A stretch of DNA of 7,108 nt from Candidatus Thalassarchaeaceae archaeon (lineage in GTDB: Archaea; Thermoplasmatota; Poseidoniia; Poseidoniales; Thalassarchaeaceae), in NCBI GenBank assembly GCA_029250425.1, contig JAQXFF010000280.1, positions 1-7,108 of the forward strand, in the 5' to 3' direction. Every line of letters starts with the position of its first letter. The stretch's first letter is position 1. This document shows, piece by piece, positions 1 to 6,796 of this stretch. The translations under genes and the position numbers were made by a program. The notes beneath the pieces are model-generated. The model did no database searches. It was not told the DNA's origin and saw only the letters and a list, made by a program, of their open reading frames with translations.

Positions 1-1465
1 CAGCTTCCTTGGCCCCAGTTGGTCCAACTTTACCTTCAGCAGTAATTCCAGATTCGACTGCGCCGTTTCTATGTGCTGCGCGCAATTCTAAAACTCGATC
101 TAGTGCATCAACGCCAGCATTCAATGCAAGGGTCGTGGGAATGATTTCTAAAGCTCGTGCAAATGCTTCCATGGCCAACCTGTTGCGCCCTGCTTGGTGT
201 TCAGCTACCTCGCGTATTGCAAGAGCACAGGACATGTGTGTCGAGCCGCCTCCATCGATAAGGTGGTTTGTCTTCATCGCAAGGCCGGTTGATCGGAGGG
301 CGTCGTGAATGGCGCGGATGGCTTCTTCGGCAGCAAGGTTGTTCGCCCCGCCAATTTCACAGGTAACCACCTTTGGAGATGGGCAAGATTCCAATCGGAT
401 CAAATCTTCGACTTGATCGGTGGCTGCACGGCGTTCTGTCACTAAGCGACCCGCTTGCCCAACATCTTCTGATGAAATGTCTGCTAGGTGCTCAATGATT
501 CTCGACCCTGTGGCCAAAGAAGCATTTCGCAATTCGCTATCATCGAATTCGCCAGCAGTAAAACAGCCTGCCCTCATCAGTCGGTGAAGAAGGCCTTTGT
601 CGACAGATCCTGAGCACAGGAATACGTTGGCTCCAGACGCTAGTAACGTTTTGGCAAGACTGTCTCGGGTGTCTTCTTCAGCCTTCAAAAATGCATCTAA
701 TTGGGAAGCATCTTCAATTTCTATTTCTGCAGAACGGATCTGCTTTCGGGGTGCGATGTCGCCATTTATTGTAGCAACCGTTGCGTTTTCAATAATTGAA
801 GGAAGTGAGTCTAGTAATACCCGCCTGCGAACAACAATCCCATTGAGTAAATTTGAGTCAGATAGGCTGCCTGAATTTGTCTTGTGCATGGTGATGAAGT
901 CTGCATCGCCATCCACAATCTCCAATGCTTCTACAATCATCTTCGACAGAATGGGTGCAGCACCTTCAGCGCCTTTGCCAGTCAAGGAAGTTGTAGCCAC
1001 CTCTTCTAAATTTGAAGGGGTGCATGTAATCGCTCGATTGGCGATGGTTTCTTGTGCAATTTGGTTTGCGAGTTTGTAGCCATCAATAATTGTCAGAGGG
1101 TGCAGGCCCTTCTGCAATAGCCGGCCTGCTTCAAGTAACAATTCGGCACTGAATAACAGTGTCCCTGTAACGCCGTCTCCACAAGAGTTCTCCTGGACTT
1201 CTGCCATTGCTACAAACATCTTAGCTGCAGGGTGCTTAACCATTAATTCTGCGACAATTTTTGCCCCGTCATTGGTTACCGCTGTCGTTCCATCGGTTTT
1301 GTAGAGCATCTTATCCAATCCTCTTGGACCATATGTAGGGCTGAGTAGATCTGCGAATACTCTAGCCGCTGCAATCAGTTTCTCCTGAACGGCTGTACCG
1401 CTAGTGACGTTGGTCTCCTCTCGAAGAATAACCACTGGGGGTTTACCTGCGGCTTCGTCACCCAT
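1..1465 (-). CDS. Thermosome (group II chaperonin, Cpn60/TCP-1) subunit, divergent; 3' end cut by window
   Basis: ATP-driven cytosolic protein-folding chaperonin subunit. The frame is open for 488 codons from the ATG at 1465 to the window edge; thermosomes are usually about 540-550 residues, so roughly 50 C-terminal residues are missing, including the last equatorial segment. Recognisable family blocks in order: SPTYGPRGLDKML (42-54), NDGAKI (65-70), HPAAKM (78-83), GDG (96-98), the TSLTGKGAE block (159-167), an apical stretch with ASGANVFLC (276-284), IHDAL (386-390), DGGGST (404-409), EAFARALEIIP (433-443) and NAGVDALD (449-456). The nucleotide-site aspartates D97 and D388 are kept, so ATPase activity is plausible. 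Unusual are GDGVTG where the family normally has GDGTT followed by T or S, TYGPRG for TLGPRG, and IGGAN for the usual GGTE. An in-frame TGA lies 11 codons upstream with no other start between, which fixes the start. No clear Shine-Dalgarno sequence precedes it. It is separated from the upstream ATPase gene by 239 nt and is probably transcribed on its own. It may be a paralogue of a standard thermosome encoded elsewhere. Family assignment is firm; paralogue type is unknown. Confidence 0.95.
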   Translation of the reverse strand, partial: MGDEAAGKPPVVILREETNVTSGTAVQEKLIAAARVFADLLSPTYGPRGLDKMLYKTDGTTAVTNDGAKIVAELMVKHPAAKMFVAMAEVQENSCGDGVTGTLLFSAELLLEAGRLLQKGLHPLTIIDGYKLANQIAQETIANRAITCTPSNLEEVATTSLTGKGAEGAAPILSKMIVEALEIVDGDADFITMHKTNSGSLSDSNLLNGIVVRRRVLLDSLPSIIENATVATINGDIAPRKQIRSAEIEIEDASQLDAFLKAEEDTRDSLAKTLLASGANVFLCSGSVDKGLLHRLMRAGCFTAGEFDDSELRNASLATGSRIIEHLADISSEDVGQAGRLVTERRAATDQVEDLIRLESCPSPKVVTCEIGGANNLAAEEAIRAIHDALRSTGLAMKTNHLIDGGGSTHMSCALAIREVAEHQAGRNRLAMEAFARALEIIPTTLALNAGVDALDRVLELRAAHRNGAVESGITAEGKVGPTGAKEA

Positions 1466-1564
1466 GATTCGCCGACATGCGCTTGTTTCAAGAAGTCACC
1501 GCGAAAAGATGCTTTCAACGAAATCTCCTATGCAGTCATTGATTTCACAATCATTGTTTTCGGC

Positions 1565-1600
1565 ATTTTTTATTTTTCAAAAATATTTTTCGTAGATAAA
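1565..1600 (-). promoter_or_regulatory. AT-rich TATA-like region, possible thermosome promoter
   Basis: The gap between the ATPase gene and the thermosome gene (1466-1704) holds no convincing gene. Its most AT-rich part is here and includes a perfect 12-bp palindrome AAAAATATTTTT at 1579-1590 with another A/T run beside it. An archaeal TATA/BRE element would fit, which would put transcription start near 1555 and leave a leader of about 90 nt, rather long for an archaeon. The palindrome could equally be a regulator site or simply low-complexity sequence. This is inferred from composition and position only. Confidence 0.3.
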
Positions 1601-1630
1601 CGTTACACTGAGAGCCAGTGATATTTTCAG

Positions 1631-1637
1631 AAAAAAA
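1631..1637 (-). terminator. Oligo-T terminator-like tract after the ATPase gene
   Basis: Seven consecutive A on the plus strand read as seven T on the minus strand, 67 nt past the stop codon of the ATPase gene. Archaeal RNA polymerase can terminate at oligo-T tracts without a hairpin, so this is a reasonable end for the dehydrogenase-membrane protein-ATPase transcript. No strong stem precedes it. It lies upstream of the proposed thermosome promoter, which is the order expected for two separate units. Confidence 0.4.
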
Positions 1638-1704
1638 TTAGAGATGGGTGTAAATGTCTCAGATTGACCTGATGTGTTGGTAGTTGAAAGCAAAAGCGGT
1701 TTTC

Positions 1705-3051
1705 CTAACGACGTCGCTTTCCCTTTCTTCTCGGCTTTGGGCCACCACTTCGTTCCCATGACTGACTGCCCTTCGAACGCTCAGATTGCATGTCCCATTC
1801 TGGTGCGCTACTCCCGATTTTTTTGGTTCCTCTGGGTATTTCGCCACTTCCTTTCACTTTGAGTTTCAATCCGAACTCTTCTTCCATCCCGCGTACACCT
1901 GAGCCGCCTTGACCCACGACTGCCCCAATGGCCCCATCATCAACAAAAATTGTGGCCGCGGTATCTGATGCCATTTCGACGTGGTGTACCCTAGCGCCTG
2001 TCCATCGCTGAATTTGCCGCGCGAGTTCTGCTGATGCTAATTTCTTGGCTGGGCTCTGTGATCCTGAACCGTCGACTGGGACGACCACGCATTCTGAACC
2101 GAATGAAAATATCTCATGGGTCATTTGGTTGGAGGGAAATGAACGAACTTCGATAACGGGCCTGGATAGGTCAGACTCCATACTACTCGGCGCCTTCACC
2201 ACCATTTTCAGTTCTAGAACTTGTGCGATTTGGCCTTTTTCGATGTGGATAACCGTGTCGAGAACTTGGCTAATCATACCCAATTCGACCTTTCCTATCA
2301 ATCGTTGAACGGCTTCCAGTGCGCTATTCGCGTGAGTAACTCCGAGTAGACCCACGCCAGCCAATCGGACATCTGCAAATATTTCAAAATCTCTAGCACG
2401 TCGAACCTCGTCAAAGATGACAAAGTCTGGACGGACGAGGAAAATCACTTCTGCTGTTTTTTCCAGGTTCCCTTCTAGCGGTGCATATTGAGTCACCCTC
2501 TGAGGCACTTGTAAATCTCTAGGCGATTCCATCGTTTTCACCATTGCACCAATATCTTCATCCAGATAGGCTGCAATCGCTTGAGCGAATGTTGTTTTCC
2601 CAGAACCGGGTTTACCGACAACAAATACACCTCTATGATGATCTGAAAGACGCTTGATAAGGCGTGGGTCCAATTCGTAATCTGCCAAGTTCAGATGTGC
2701 CACAGGGCGCACGACTGTGATTTCCCATGCCTCAGAAAACGGCGGCCATGCACAAGTGATTCGCAAATCTCCAGCTTGAATAATTCGGCAGCCCTCTCTT
2801 TCTATTTCCACAAAACAATCTGACCGGTGGGCATGTTGATCAATGATCGTAACCAAATCATCTGCGACTGCTTCCAGTGTTGGTTTGTCCCATGCAGGGG
2901 ATTCCAGCTCTTCCAACCGTAATTCCGTGATGTGGCCCGCTTTAACCCGAGGTGGGCATTCTGCTTTCAGGAAAAGAGTGGAGACCGTTTCGTCGGCGAG
3001 AAGAGATTCGAGTGAATCCGGGAGTGGAGGGTGGTCACCAAAGGTCGCCAT
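1705..3051 (-). CDS. PilT/VirB11-like ATPase with C-terminal KH domain, lacking the PIN domain
   Basis: A 448-residue P-loop ATPase of the archaeal PIN-ATPase family (secretion-ATPase superfamily core plus KH RNA-binding domain). Seen in order: a short N-terminus and linker (LFLKAECPPRVKAG, about 26-39), a conserved pre-ATPase domain (FVEIEREG about 80-87; WPPFSEAWEITVVRP about 102-116), Walker A GKPGSGKTT (146-154), TMESPRDLQVP (173-183), Walker B FVIFDE (210-215), GVTH (237-240), RLIGKVELGMI (250-260), a KH domain with its GQGG loop at 380-383, and a basic low-complexity tail ending KPRRKGKRRR. Relatives normally carry an N-terminal PIN nuclease domain of about 130-150 residues; here it is absent and the protein begins at the linker. 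The ATG at 3051 is chosen; an in-frame TTG at 3072 would add seven residues. Neither has a convincing Shine-Dalgarno sequence. It follows the small membrane-protein gene by 43 nt (22 nt for the TTG). The presence of a KH domain suggests RNA binding or processing rather than pilus retraction; the true role of the family is poorly known. Confidence 0.93.
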   Translation of the reverse strand: MATFGDHPPLPDSLESLLADETVSTLFLKAECPPRVKAGHITELRLEELESPAWDKPTLEAVADDLVTIIDQHAHRSDCFVEIEREGCRIIQAGDLRITCAWPPFSEAWEITVVRPVAHLNLADYELDPRLIKRLSDHHRGVFVVGKPGSGKTTFAQAIAAYLDEDIGAMVKTMESPRDLQVPQRVTQYAPLEGNLEKTAEVIFLVRPDFVIFDEVRRARDFEIFADVRLAGVGLLGVTHANSALEAVQRLIGKVELGMISQVLDTVIHIEKGQIAQVLELKMVVKAPSSMESDLSRPVIEVRSFPSNQMTHEIFSFGSECVVVPVDGSGSQSPAKKLASAELARQIQRWTGARVHHVEMASDTAATIFVDDGAIGAVVGQGGSGVRGMEEEFGLKLKVKGSGEIPRGTKKIGSSAPEWDMQSERSKGSQSWERSGGPKPRRKGKRRR

Positions 3052-3094
3052 CCTGTAGAGGGCGTTGTTCAAGGCTCATGAATGCTCGTGGCGT

Positions 3095-3466
3095 TCAAAC
3101 CTTCTGTGGTTCAAGTTGATACCACTGCCACCACAAGTAGAGACTTGTCGAAATTGCAGTGAGATAAGCCCCTGTCGACGGGAATCCAAGTTGTCGGAAA
3201 ACTATGTATTGGCCCCCTATGAGTGAAAGTAAGGCCAACCGAGCGGAAAACCTAGTGCTGGATATTTCCAAACCATGGGATACTGCGCCCCAATTTGCAA
3301 TGGTCCAATATGCAATAGATATGAGGGCAGCAAGGGTGATGTGCCCCATCCACCAAGCAGCCGTAGCGCCCAGTGCATCAGCGTAGAGATCGTAGACTTC
3401 GCCCAAAATGGGTTCTGCCAAATTCAGTGCCATGCTCAGGCGAAGTGGATTCGCTTCTTGAATCAT
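3095..3466 (-). CDS. Small hypothetical integral membrane protein
   Basis: A 123-residue protein I do not recognise. After an amphipathic N-terminus (about 1-30) there are likely membrane helices at about 33-57 (AAWWMGHITLAALISIAYW within it), 73-90 and 97-113, the last followed by a Trp-rich edge (LWWQWYQ) and a short polar tail. No catalytic motif is evident. The chosen ATG at 3466 lies 7 nt after the TGA of the dehydrogenase gene. A longer form starting at 3505 would overlap that gene by 32 nt and adds a charged stretch, so it is less likely. The downstream ATPase gene begins 43 nt after the stop. Close spacing on both sides suggests cotranscription with dehydrogenase and ATPase. The codon frame is open with no competing frame of better quality, and the hydrophobic periodicity supports a real product. 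Confidence 0.75.
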   Translation of the reverse strand: MIQEANPLRLSMALNLAEPILGEVYDLYADALGATAAWWMGHITLAALISIAYWTIANWGAVSHGLEISSTRFSARLALLSLIGGQYIVFRQLGFPSTGAYLTAISTSLYLWWQWYQLEPQKV

Positions 3467-3473
3467 CTCATAG

Positions 3474-4505
3474 TCACTCTTTCGTCGCACGCAATGCGGC
3501 TTCAACCAAACGCATGCCGATTACACCTATTGGTCCAGGTGAAAGAAGATTGAGTGATTCCATTGAGGCTCCGGAAGAAAGCCGTGTACTCGCTTGAGCA
3601 AACGCCCGTAATTCTGCTGTCAAACTAGGTTCGCCGCCATCAATTTCAACGCGCTCTCGCGGTGCTGCTCCGAATCCCCCCCATTCAGGGCCTCGGATGT
3701 TGTTTGGATGGCGGTGTAGCCAAAACCCTGTGTGATCTAAATAATCGATGTGTAGTGAGGCGTCGCGCCCAATAATTCGCAGTTCTCTGACCTTGCCTCT
3801 GACTCGGCTTCGCCAAGAAACTGTGATTTGGGCCGAAGGTCCCAATGGATTATTGCACGTGTTTGTTGGAAAGCGCATGTGAATCACCGCGTGATCTTCA
3901 ATTCCCTCAATCTCACTGGGTAAGGAGAAGGCGTCTATTTCCGCAGGGTCCACATCGCCCATGAGATCTCTGCAAATGTCCATGTCATGAATCGCGAGGG
4001 CGGCAATGACTCCGATGTCTGGGCGCGGTTCTCGAACCGATAGGCGATCTGATTCGATATGGAGGATAGGTCCAAGTTCTCCCGCTGCAATCATGTCAGC
4101 GGCTTTGCGTATTGCGACGTGATATCTGAAAAGATGGCCCACGCATAACAAACGGCCATTCTGTTCGGCACACTCTACAATCGACTGTGCTTCGGTCTCC
4201 GCCATTGCTAGAGGTTTTTCGACGAGAACATCGACGCCTTGCTCCATCAAAGCGATTGCCAAAGGAGCATGGGATGGTGTGGGTGTAGCAATTGTAGCGG
4301 CGTCAATGCCAAATTTTTCGCGAAGGGTTGCTGCGTCTGTGTGCCATTCACAATCGAATTCCTCGGCCAATTCCCTGGCTCTAGTTTCATCAACGTCGCA
4401 CACAATGAGGGAATCGATCATTTGCTCTTGCTTCAGGGCTGCCCACGTTCGGACATGATTGCGGCCCCAATAGCCCGTGCCAACCACAGCAACTGTGAAT
4501 CCCAT
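3474..4505 (-). CDS. Gfo/Idh/MocA-family NAD(P)-dependent oxidoreductase (sugar or nucleotide-sugar dehydrogenase-like)
   Basis: A complete 343-residue member of the family, close to the usual 330-380. The N-terminal Rossmann fold shows VAVVGTGYWGRNHVR (5-19) with the glycine-rich loop GTGYWG (9-14), an acidic end of strand 2 at CDVDE (36-40), and IATPTPSHA (72-80). The family signature EKP is at 96-98, with K97 the expected catalytic lysine, followed by VGHLFRYHVAIRKA (122-135). The C-terminal alpha/beta domain carries AIHDMDICRDLMG (171-183); H173 and D176 match the family H-x-x-D pair. Members oxidise or reduce sugars, inositols and UDP-sugars. The GYWGRN start and HLFRYHVA block recall UDP-N-acetylglucosamine 3-dehydrogenase-type enzymes used in making acetamido sugars, but the substrate cannot be read from sequence. 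It is probably the first gene of the minus-strand unit and is divergent from a glycosyltransferase gene, which fits sugar metabolism. The start is the first ATG of the conserved Rossmann strand; no Shine-Dalgarno sequence is visible. Confidence 0.95.
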   Translation of the reverse strand: MGFTVAVVGTGYWGRNHVRTWAALKQEQMIDSLIVCDVDETRARELAEEFDCEWHTDAATLREKFGIDAATIATPTPSHAPLAIALMEQGVDVLVEKPLAMAETEAQSIVECAEQNGRLLCVGHLFRYHVAIRKAADMIAAGELGPILHIESDRLSVREPRPDIGVIAALAIHDMDICRDLMGDVDPAEIDAFSLPSEIEGIEDHAVIHMRFPTNTCNNPLGPSAQITVSWRSRVRGKVRELRIIGRDASLHIDYLDHTGFWLHRHPNNIRGPEWGGFGAAPRERVEIDGGEPSLTAELRAFAQASTRLSSGASMESLNLLSPGPIGVIGMRLVEAALRATKE

Positions 4506-4546
4506 GGTCGCGCGAACTCGGTCTCGTTCATGACAGTGTCGACTGC

Positions 4547-4559
4547 GGCTAGTTTAGCC
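4547..4559. promoter_or_regulatory. Short inverted repeat in the divergent intergenic region
   Basis: GGCTA-GTT-TAGCC, two perfect 5-bp arms around a 3-nt centre, lies near the middle of the 100-nt gap between the divergent dehydrogenase and glycosyltransferase starts. Position would suit an operator shared by both genes. Arms this short can arise by chance, and no clear TATA box is visible nearby for either direction, so this is a weak call. Confidence 0.2.
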
Positions 4560-4605
4560 ACGAATATGGGGCGATTTGATGTGGTCGTGACCTGCCGCAG
4601 TTCGC

Positions 4606-5862
4606 ATGGGTGTCCGCATACTGGCGGCTGTTCGTGACCTCGACCCCCCAGCAGGAGGGGCTGAAATGTCACTTGCAACACTCCTGAAGGGAGTGATGCG
4701 CAATGGACCATACATCGAGGATGCACCTGATTACATTCCTCTTGAAAATGACGAATATGGTGAAGGGGAAAGAGGGTGGCCTGTCAAGGTATTCCAGAGT
4801 TCTATGCGTGGTACTGTAACCAATTTGACGGGAGATTCTGGGTTGGAACGGGAAGTATGTGATTTACCCGTCGAAGATTTGTGGTCGGGGTTATCCTGGA
4901 GAATGCGCAATCGGAAAACTGGGTGGAATCACACGGGATTGGAGCGATTGCACCTCCAAAAACGAAACCGAGCATTTGCAAAGTGGTTGAAGCCGTATCT
5001 TACAGCTGAAGTTAAAGCCGCGGAAAAGGAAGGATATGTTTTACTCGGCGTTACCCAACTTCATTGGTCAGCGGGTGCAGCCAAGGCCTTCTCTGATGCT
5101 GGGATTCCCTATCTTGCCTTTGTGCGAGATGAATTACAATTCAATCACTCACGCGTCTACCGAAATTCGCTGGAAGGGGCTGCAGCAGTCTGTGGGGCGG
5201 GGCAGGGTTTGCTCAAGCAGATCCAAGACGTGTTTGATCTACAATATGGGGCTCATGTGCCGTTACCAGTGAATTATGCTGAACGGTTTGGCAACAAAGA
5301 TGATGTTTCACAGAAACGTTTGTCTGGACTTACGGCCAGAATTGAACAAAACGATGGAGGGGTTCCTAGGATTGCAATCGTTGGCGTAACCCCGGAAAAG
5401 GGTTTTCAATTCTACAATCGTCTCCTACCTCACATGCAAGCAGTTTGGCCAGAAGCGCATGTCGACGTGTATGGTGGGGGTTCGTATGCTGAAACCCTTG
5501 GGAAGTTCAACAATGCGACATGGCGCGGGCATACCTCCGTGGAAGAAGTGTTCTCGAATTGTGATGTTCATGTTCTAACTGTGGCGAGTACTGGTTCTTG
5601 GGGTCGGGTAATCAATGAGGCTGGACTCTTTGGTGTTCCATCTGTAACCATTGACATTGGCAGTCAACCAGAAGCAGTTGGTGATGGGGGAGTTGTTGTG
5701 CCAAAGAGTGGAAGTCTAGATGACTGGGTTGCTGCAATTAAAGACACATATGAAAATCGAGAAGATTACGGAGCCAAGGCAAAGGCGCATGCTGGTGTTG
5801 TGGATCACCGACGATCCATCGCCATGTTCCGCAGTGCCATCCGTGGTGTATTCCAACAGTGA
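4606..5862 (+). CDS. GT-B glycosyltransferase (GT4-like, group 1)
   Basis: A 418-residue protein with the layout of a retaining GT-B glycosyltransferase. The N-terminal Rossmann domain opens with RILAAVRDLDPPAGGAEMS (4-22), where the G-G-A-E stretch matches the acceptor-side loop of group 1 enzymes. The interdomain hinge falls around 215-255 and the C-terminal nucleotide-sugar domain starts at PRIAIVGVTPEKGF (254-267), with VDVYGGG (286-292), HTSVEEVFSNCDVHV (309-323) and the donor loop SWGRVINEAGLFGVPSV (331-347) ending in the DGGVVV strand (360-365). The second glutamate of the E-x7-E motif is present (E338), but the first position is glycine (G330). No signal peptide or membrane helix is seen, so it is probably cytosolic or peripheral. 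It likely transfers a sugar from a nucleotide donor to a glycan, lipid or small molecule; donor and acceptor are unknown. The start at 4606 places the first beta strand at residue 4, as usual. It is followed 10 nt after its stop by a kinase gene. Confidence 0.9.
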   Translation: MGVRILAAVRDLDPPAGGAEMSLATLLKGVMRNGPYIEDAPDYIPLENDEYGEGERGWPVKVFQSSMRGTVTNLTGDSGLEREVCDLPVEDLWSGLSWRMRNRKTGWNHTGLERLHLQKRNRAFAKWLKPYLTAEVKAAEKEGYVLLGVTQLHWSAGAAKAFSDAGIPYLAFVRDELQFNHSRVYRNSLEGAAAVCGAGQGLLKQIQDVFDLQYGAHVPLPVNYAERFGNKDDVSQKRLSGLTARIEQNDGGVPRIAIVGVTPEKGFQFYNRLLPHMQAVWPEAHVDVYGGGSYAETLGKFNNATWRGHTSVEEVFSNCDVHVLTVASTGSWGRVINEAGLFGVPSVTIDIGSQPEAVGDGGVVVPKSGSLDDWVAAIKDTYENREDYGAKAKAHAGVVDHRRSIAMFRSAIRGVFQQ

Positions 5863-5867
5863 AGGTG
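5863..5867 (+). promoter_or_regulatory. Ribosome binding site of the kinase gene
   Basis: AGGTG immediately follows the glycosyltransferase stop codon and ends 5 nt before the ATG at 5873. It is Shine-Dalgarno-like, supports that start codon, and suggests translation of the kinase from a shared transcript. Confidence 0.55.
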
Positions 5868-5872
5868 TTTGA

Positions 5873-6790
5873 ATGGCGTATACAAATGTCAGTGCAGAGG
5901 ATGCTGCTTGGCTGCTGAATGCAGCTGGTCTAGCTCCTCTGAATAAAATTGAGTCGCTTGCCGGTGGTTGGGCCAATTCGAATTACCTAGTCACGCTTGA
6001 TGATGGTGTGCGGCTCGTTCTGAAAGTCTGGGATGAAAGGCCCCCTGCTGAAGTGGAGTTGATTATCAAGCACACATGTTGGCTCGCCGAACACGGTGTA
6101 CTCACACCCGCCCCGTTACTGTTAGATGGTGGTGTTCGTATGCTTGTCAAGAATAATCAAGCATGGATGCTGATGCCGTTTATTGAAGGTGGCTGGCTGC
6201 CTTCAGACACTACTTCACTTTACGAACTTGGAAAGGCACAGGCGCGAATGCACGAAGTTCCAATTCACGAGAATATTCCGACTACGTTTGCCATTGGATA
6301 TACGCTGTGGGACAAAATGGTGGAAGAGGCGCATGAAAATGGGTCGATGACACCGTTCCTTCAGATATTGGAAAAAGAAAGTAGGCGTCTCAAGCAAAAC
6401 ATCCCAGATGATTTACCATCTGGCATCATCCATGGTGACTTGTATCCCGATAATGTGATTGGGCGAGAAGGTGAAGTTCTCGCTCTACTTGATTTTGAAG
6501 AAATATGTGTCGAATCTCTCGCGATGGATCTTGTGACAACATATGTGGGATTTGGGTGGAAAGATGGTTTGCCCGTTCCTGAATTGTGGGATGCCTTGTT
6601 GGCTGGATACGAATCGGTTAGACCGTTGACAGAGGCAGAACGTGCAGCCCTTCCTGAATTGCATCGATTTGCTGTGCTGGCAGTTGCAGCTTGGCGTTAT
6701 TGGCAATTCGTGATTCACGTTCCTGGAACTGAGCACACCAATCGATATGTGGAAATGGTCGAGCGTTTGGACAAAACCTTGCCTTTTTGA
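5873..6790 (+). CDS. APH-fold small-molecule kinase, homoserine kinase II-like (COG2334-type)
   Basis: A complete 305-residue aminoglycoside-phosphotransferase-fold kinase. Seen: the VSAEDAAWLL start (6-15) typical of type II homoserine kinases, a nucleotide loop GGWANSNYLV (31-40), a probable ATP-binding lysine in LVLKVW (K51), the hinge region MLMPFIEGG (99-107), the catalytic loop IIHGDLYPDNV (185-195) with D189 as expected base and N194 as metal ligand, and LLDFEE (205-210) with D207 as the metal-binding aspartate. The C-terminal block ALLAGYESVRPLTEAE (241-256) also resembles the type II family. All expected catalytic residues are present, so activity is likely. It would transfer the ATP gamma-phosphate to a hydroxyl of a small molecule: homoserine is one candidate, but related proteins phosphorylate choline, amino sugars or other alcohols. 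The glycosyltransferase just upstream makes a sugar or glycan substrate plausible. It ends 6 nt from the convergent stop of the small membrane-protein gene. Fold is certain, substrate is not. Confidence 0.92.
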   Translation: MAYTNVSAEDAAWLLNAAGLAPLNKIESLAGGWANSNYLVTLDDGVRLVLKVWDERPPAEVELIIKHTCWLAEHGVLTPAPLLLDGGVRMLVKNNQAWMLMPFIEGGWLPSDTTSLYELGKAQARMHEVPIHENIPTTFAIGYTLWDKMVEEAHENGSMTPFLQILEKESRRLKQNIPDDLPSGIIHGDLYPDNVIGREGEVLALLDFEEICVESLAMDLVTTYVGFGWKDGLPVPELWDALLAGYESVRPLTEAERAALPELHRFAVLAVAAWRYWQFVIHVPGTEHTNRYVEMVERLDKTLPF

Positions 6791-6796
6791 TGTGGG

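Noticed and set aside
9..308. 99-codon plus-strand open frame at the left edge
   Set aside because: It is antisense to the conserved C-terminal part of the thermosome gene, with no family resemblance.
597..1079. 160-codon plus-strand open frame
   Set aside because: It lies wholly inside the thermosome gene on the other strand, whose translation matches family motifs throughout. The plus-strand product is low-complexity Ser/Ala-rich with no recognisable domain.
1466..1560. Short upstream frames before the thermosome start, including an 8-codon ATG frame and a TTG frame preceded by GGAG
   Set aside because: They are too short, or run out of frame into the thermosome gene. Their products show no recognisable feature.
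3052..3072. TTG start adding seven residues to the ATPase
   Set aside because: There is no clear ribosome binding site and an ATG follows directly. It cannot be excluded, but it is the less likely choice and does not restore a PIN domain.
3467..3505. Longer start for the small membrane protein
   Set aside because: It would overlap the dehydrogenase coding end by 32 nt and add a charged, unconserved-looking stretch. The ATG at 3466, just after the upstream stop, is more natural.
4583..4592. GGTC-GT-GACC inverted repeat upstream of the glycosyltransferase
   Set aside because: Arms of 4 bp are expected often by chance.
4433..4726. 97-codon minus-strand frame across the divergent gap
   Set aside because: It overlaps both the dehydrogenase start and the glycosyltransferase start in the wrong frame, and its product resembles nothing known.
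6784..6788. T5 run at the end of the kinase gene as a terminator
   Set aside because: The run is only five T, lies inside the last codons and is too weak to call.
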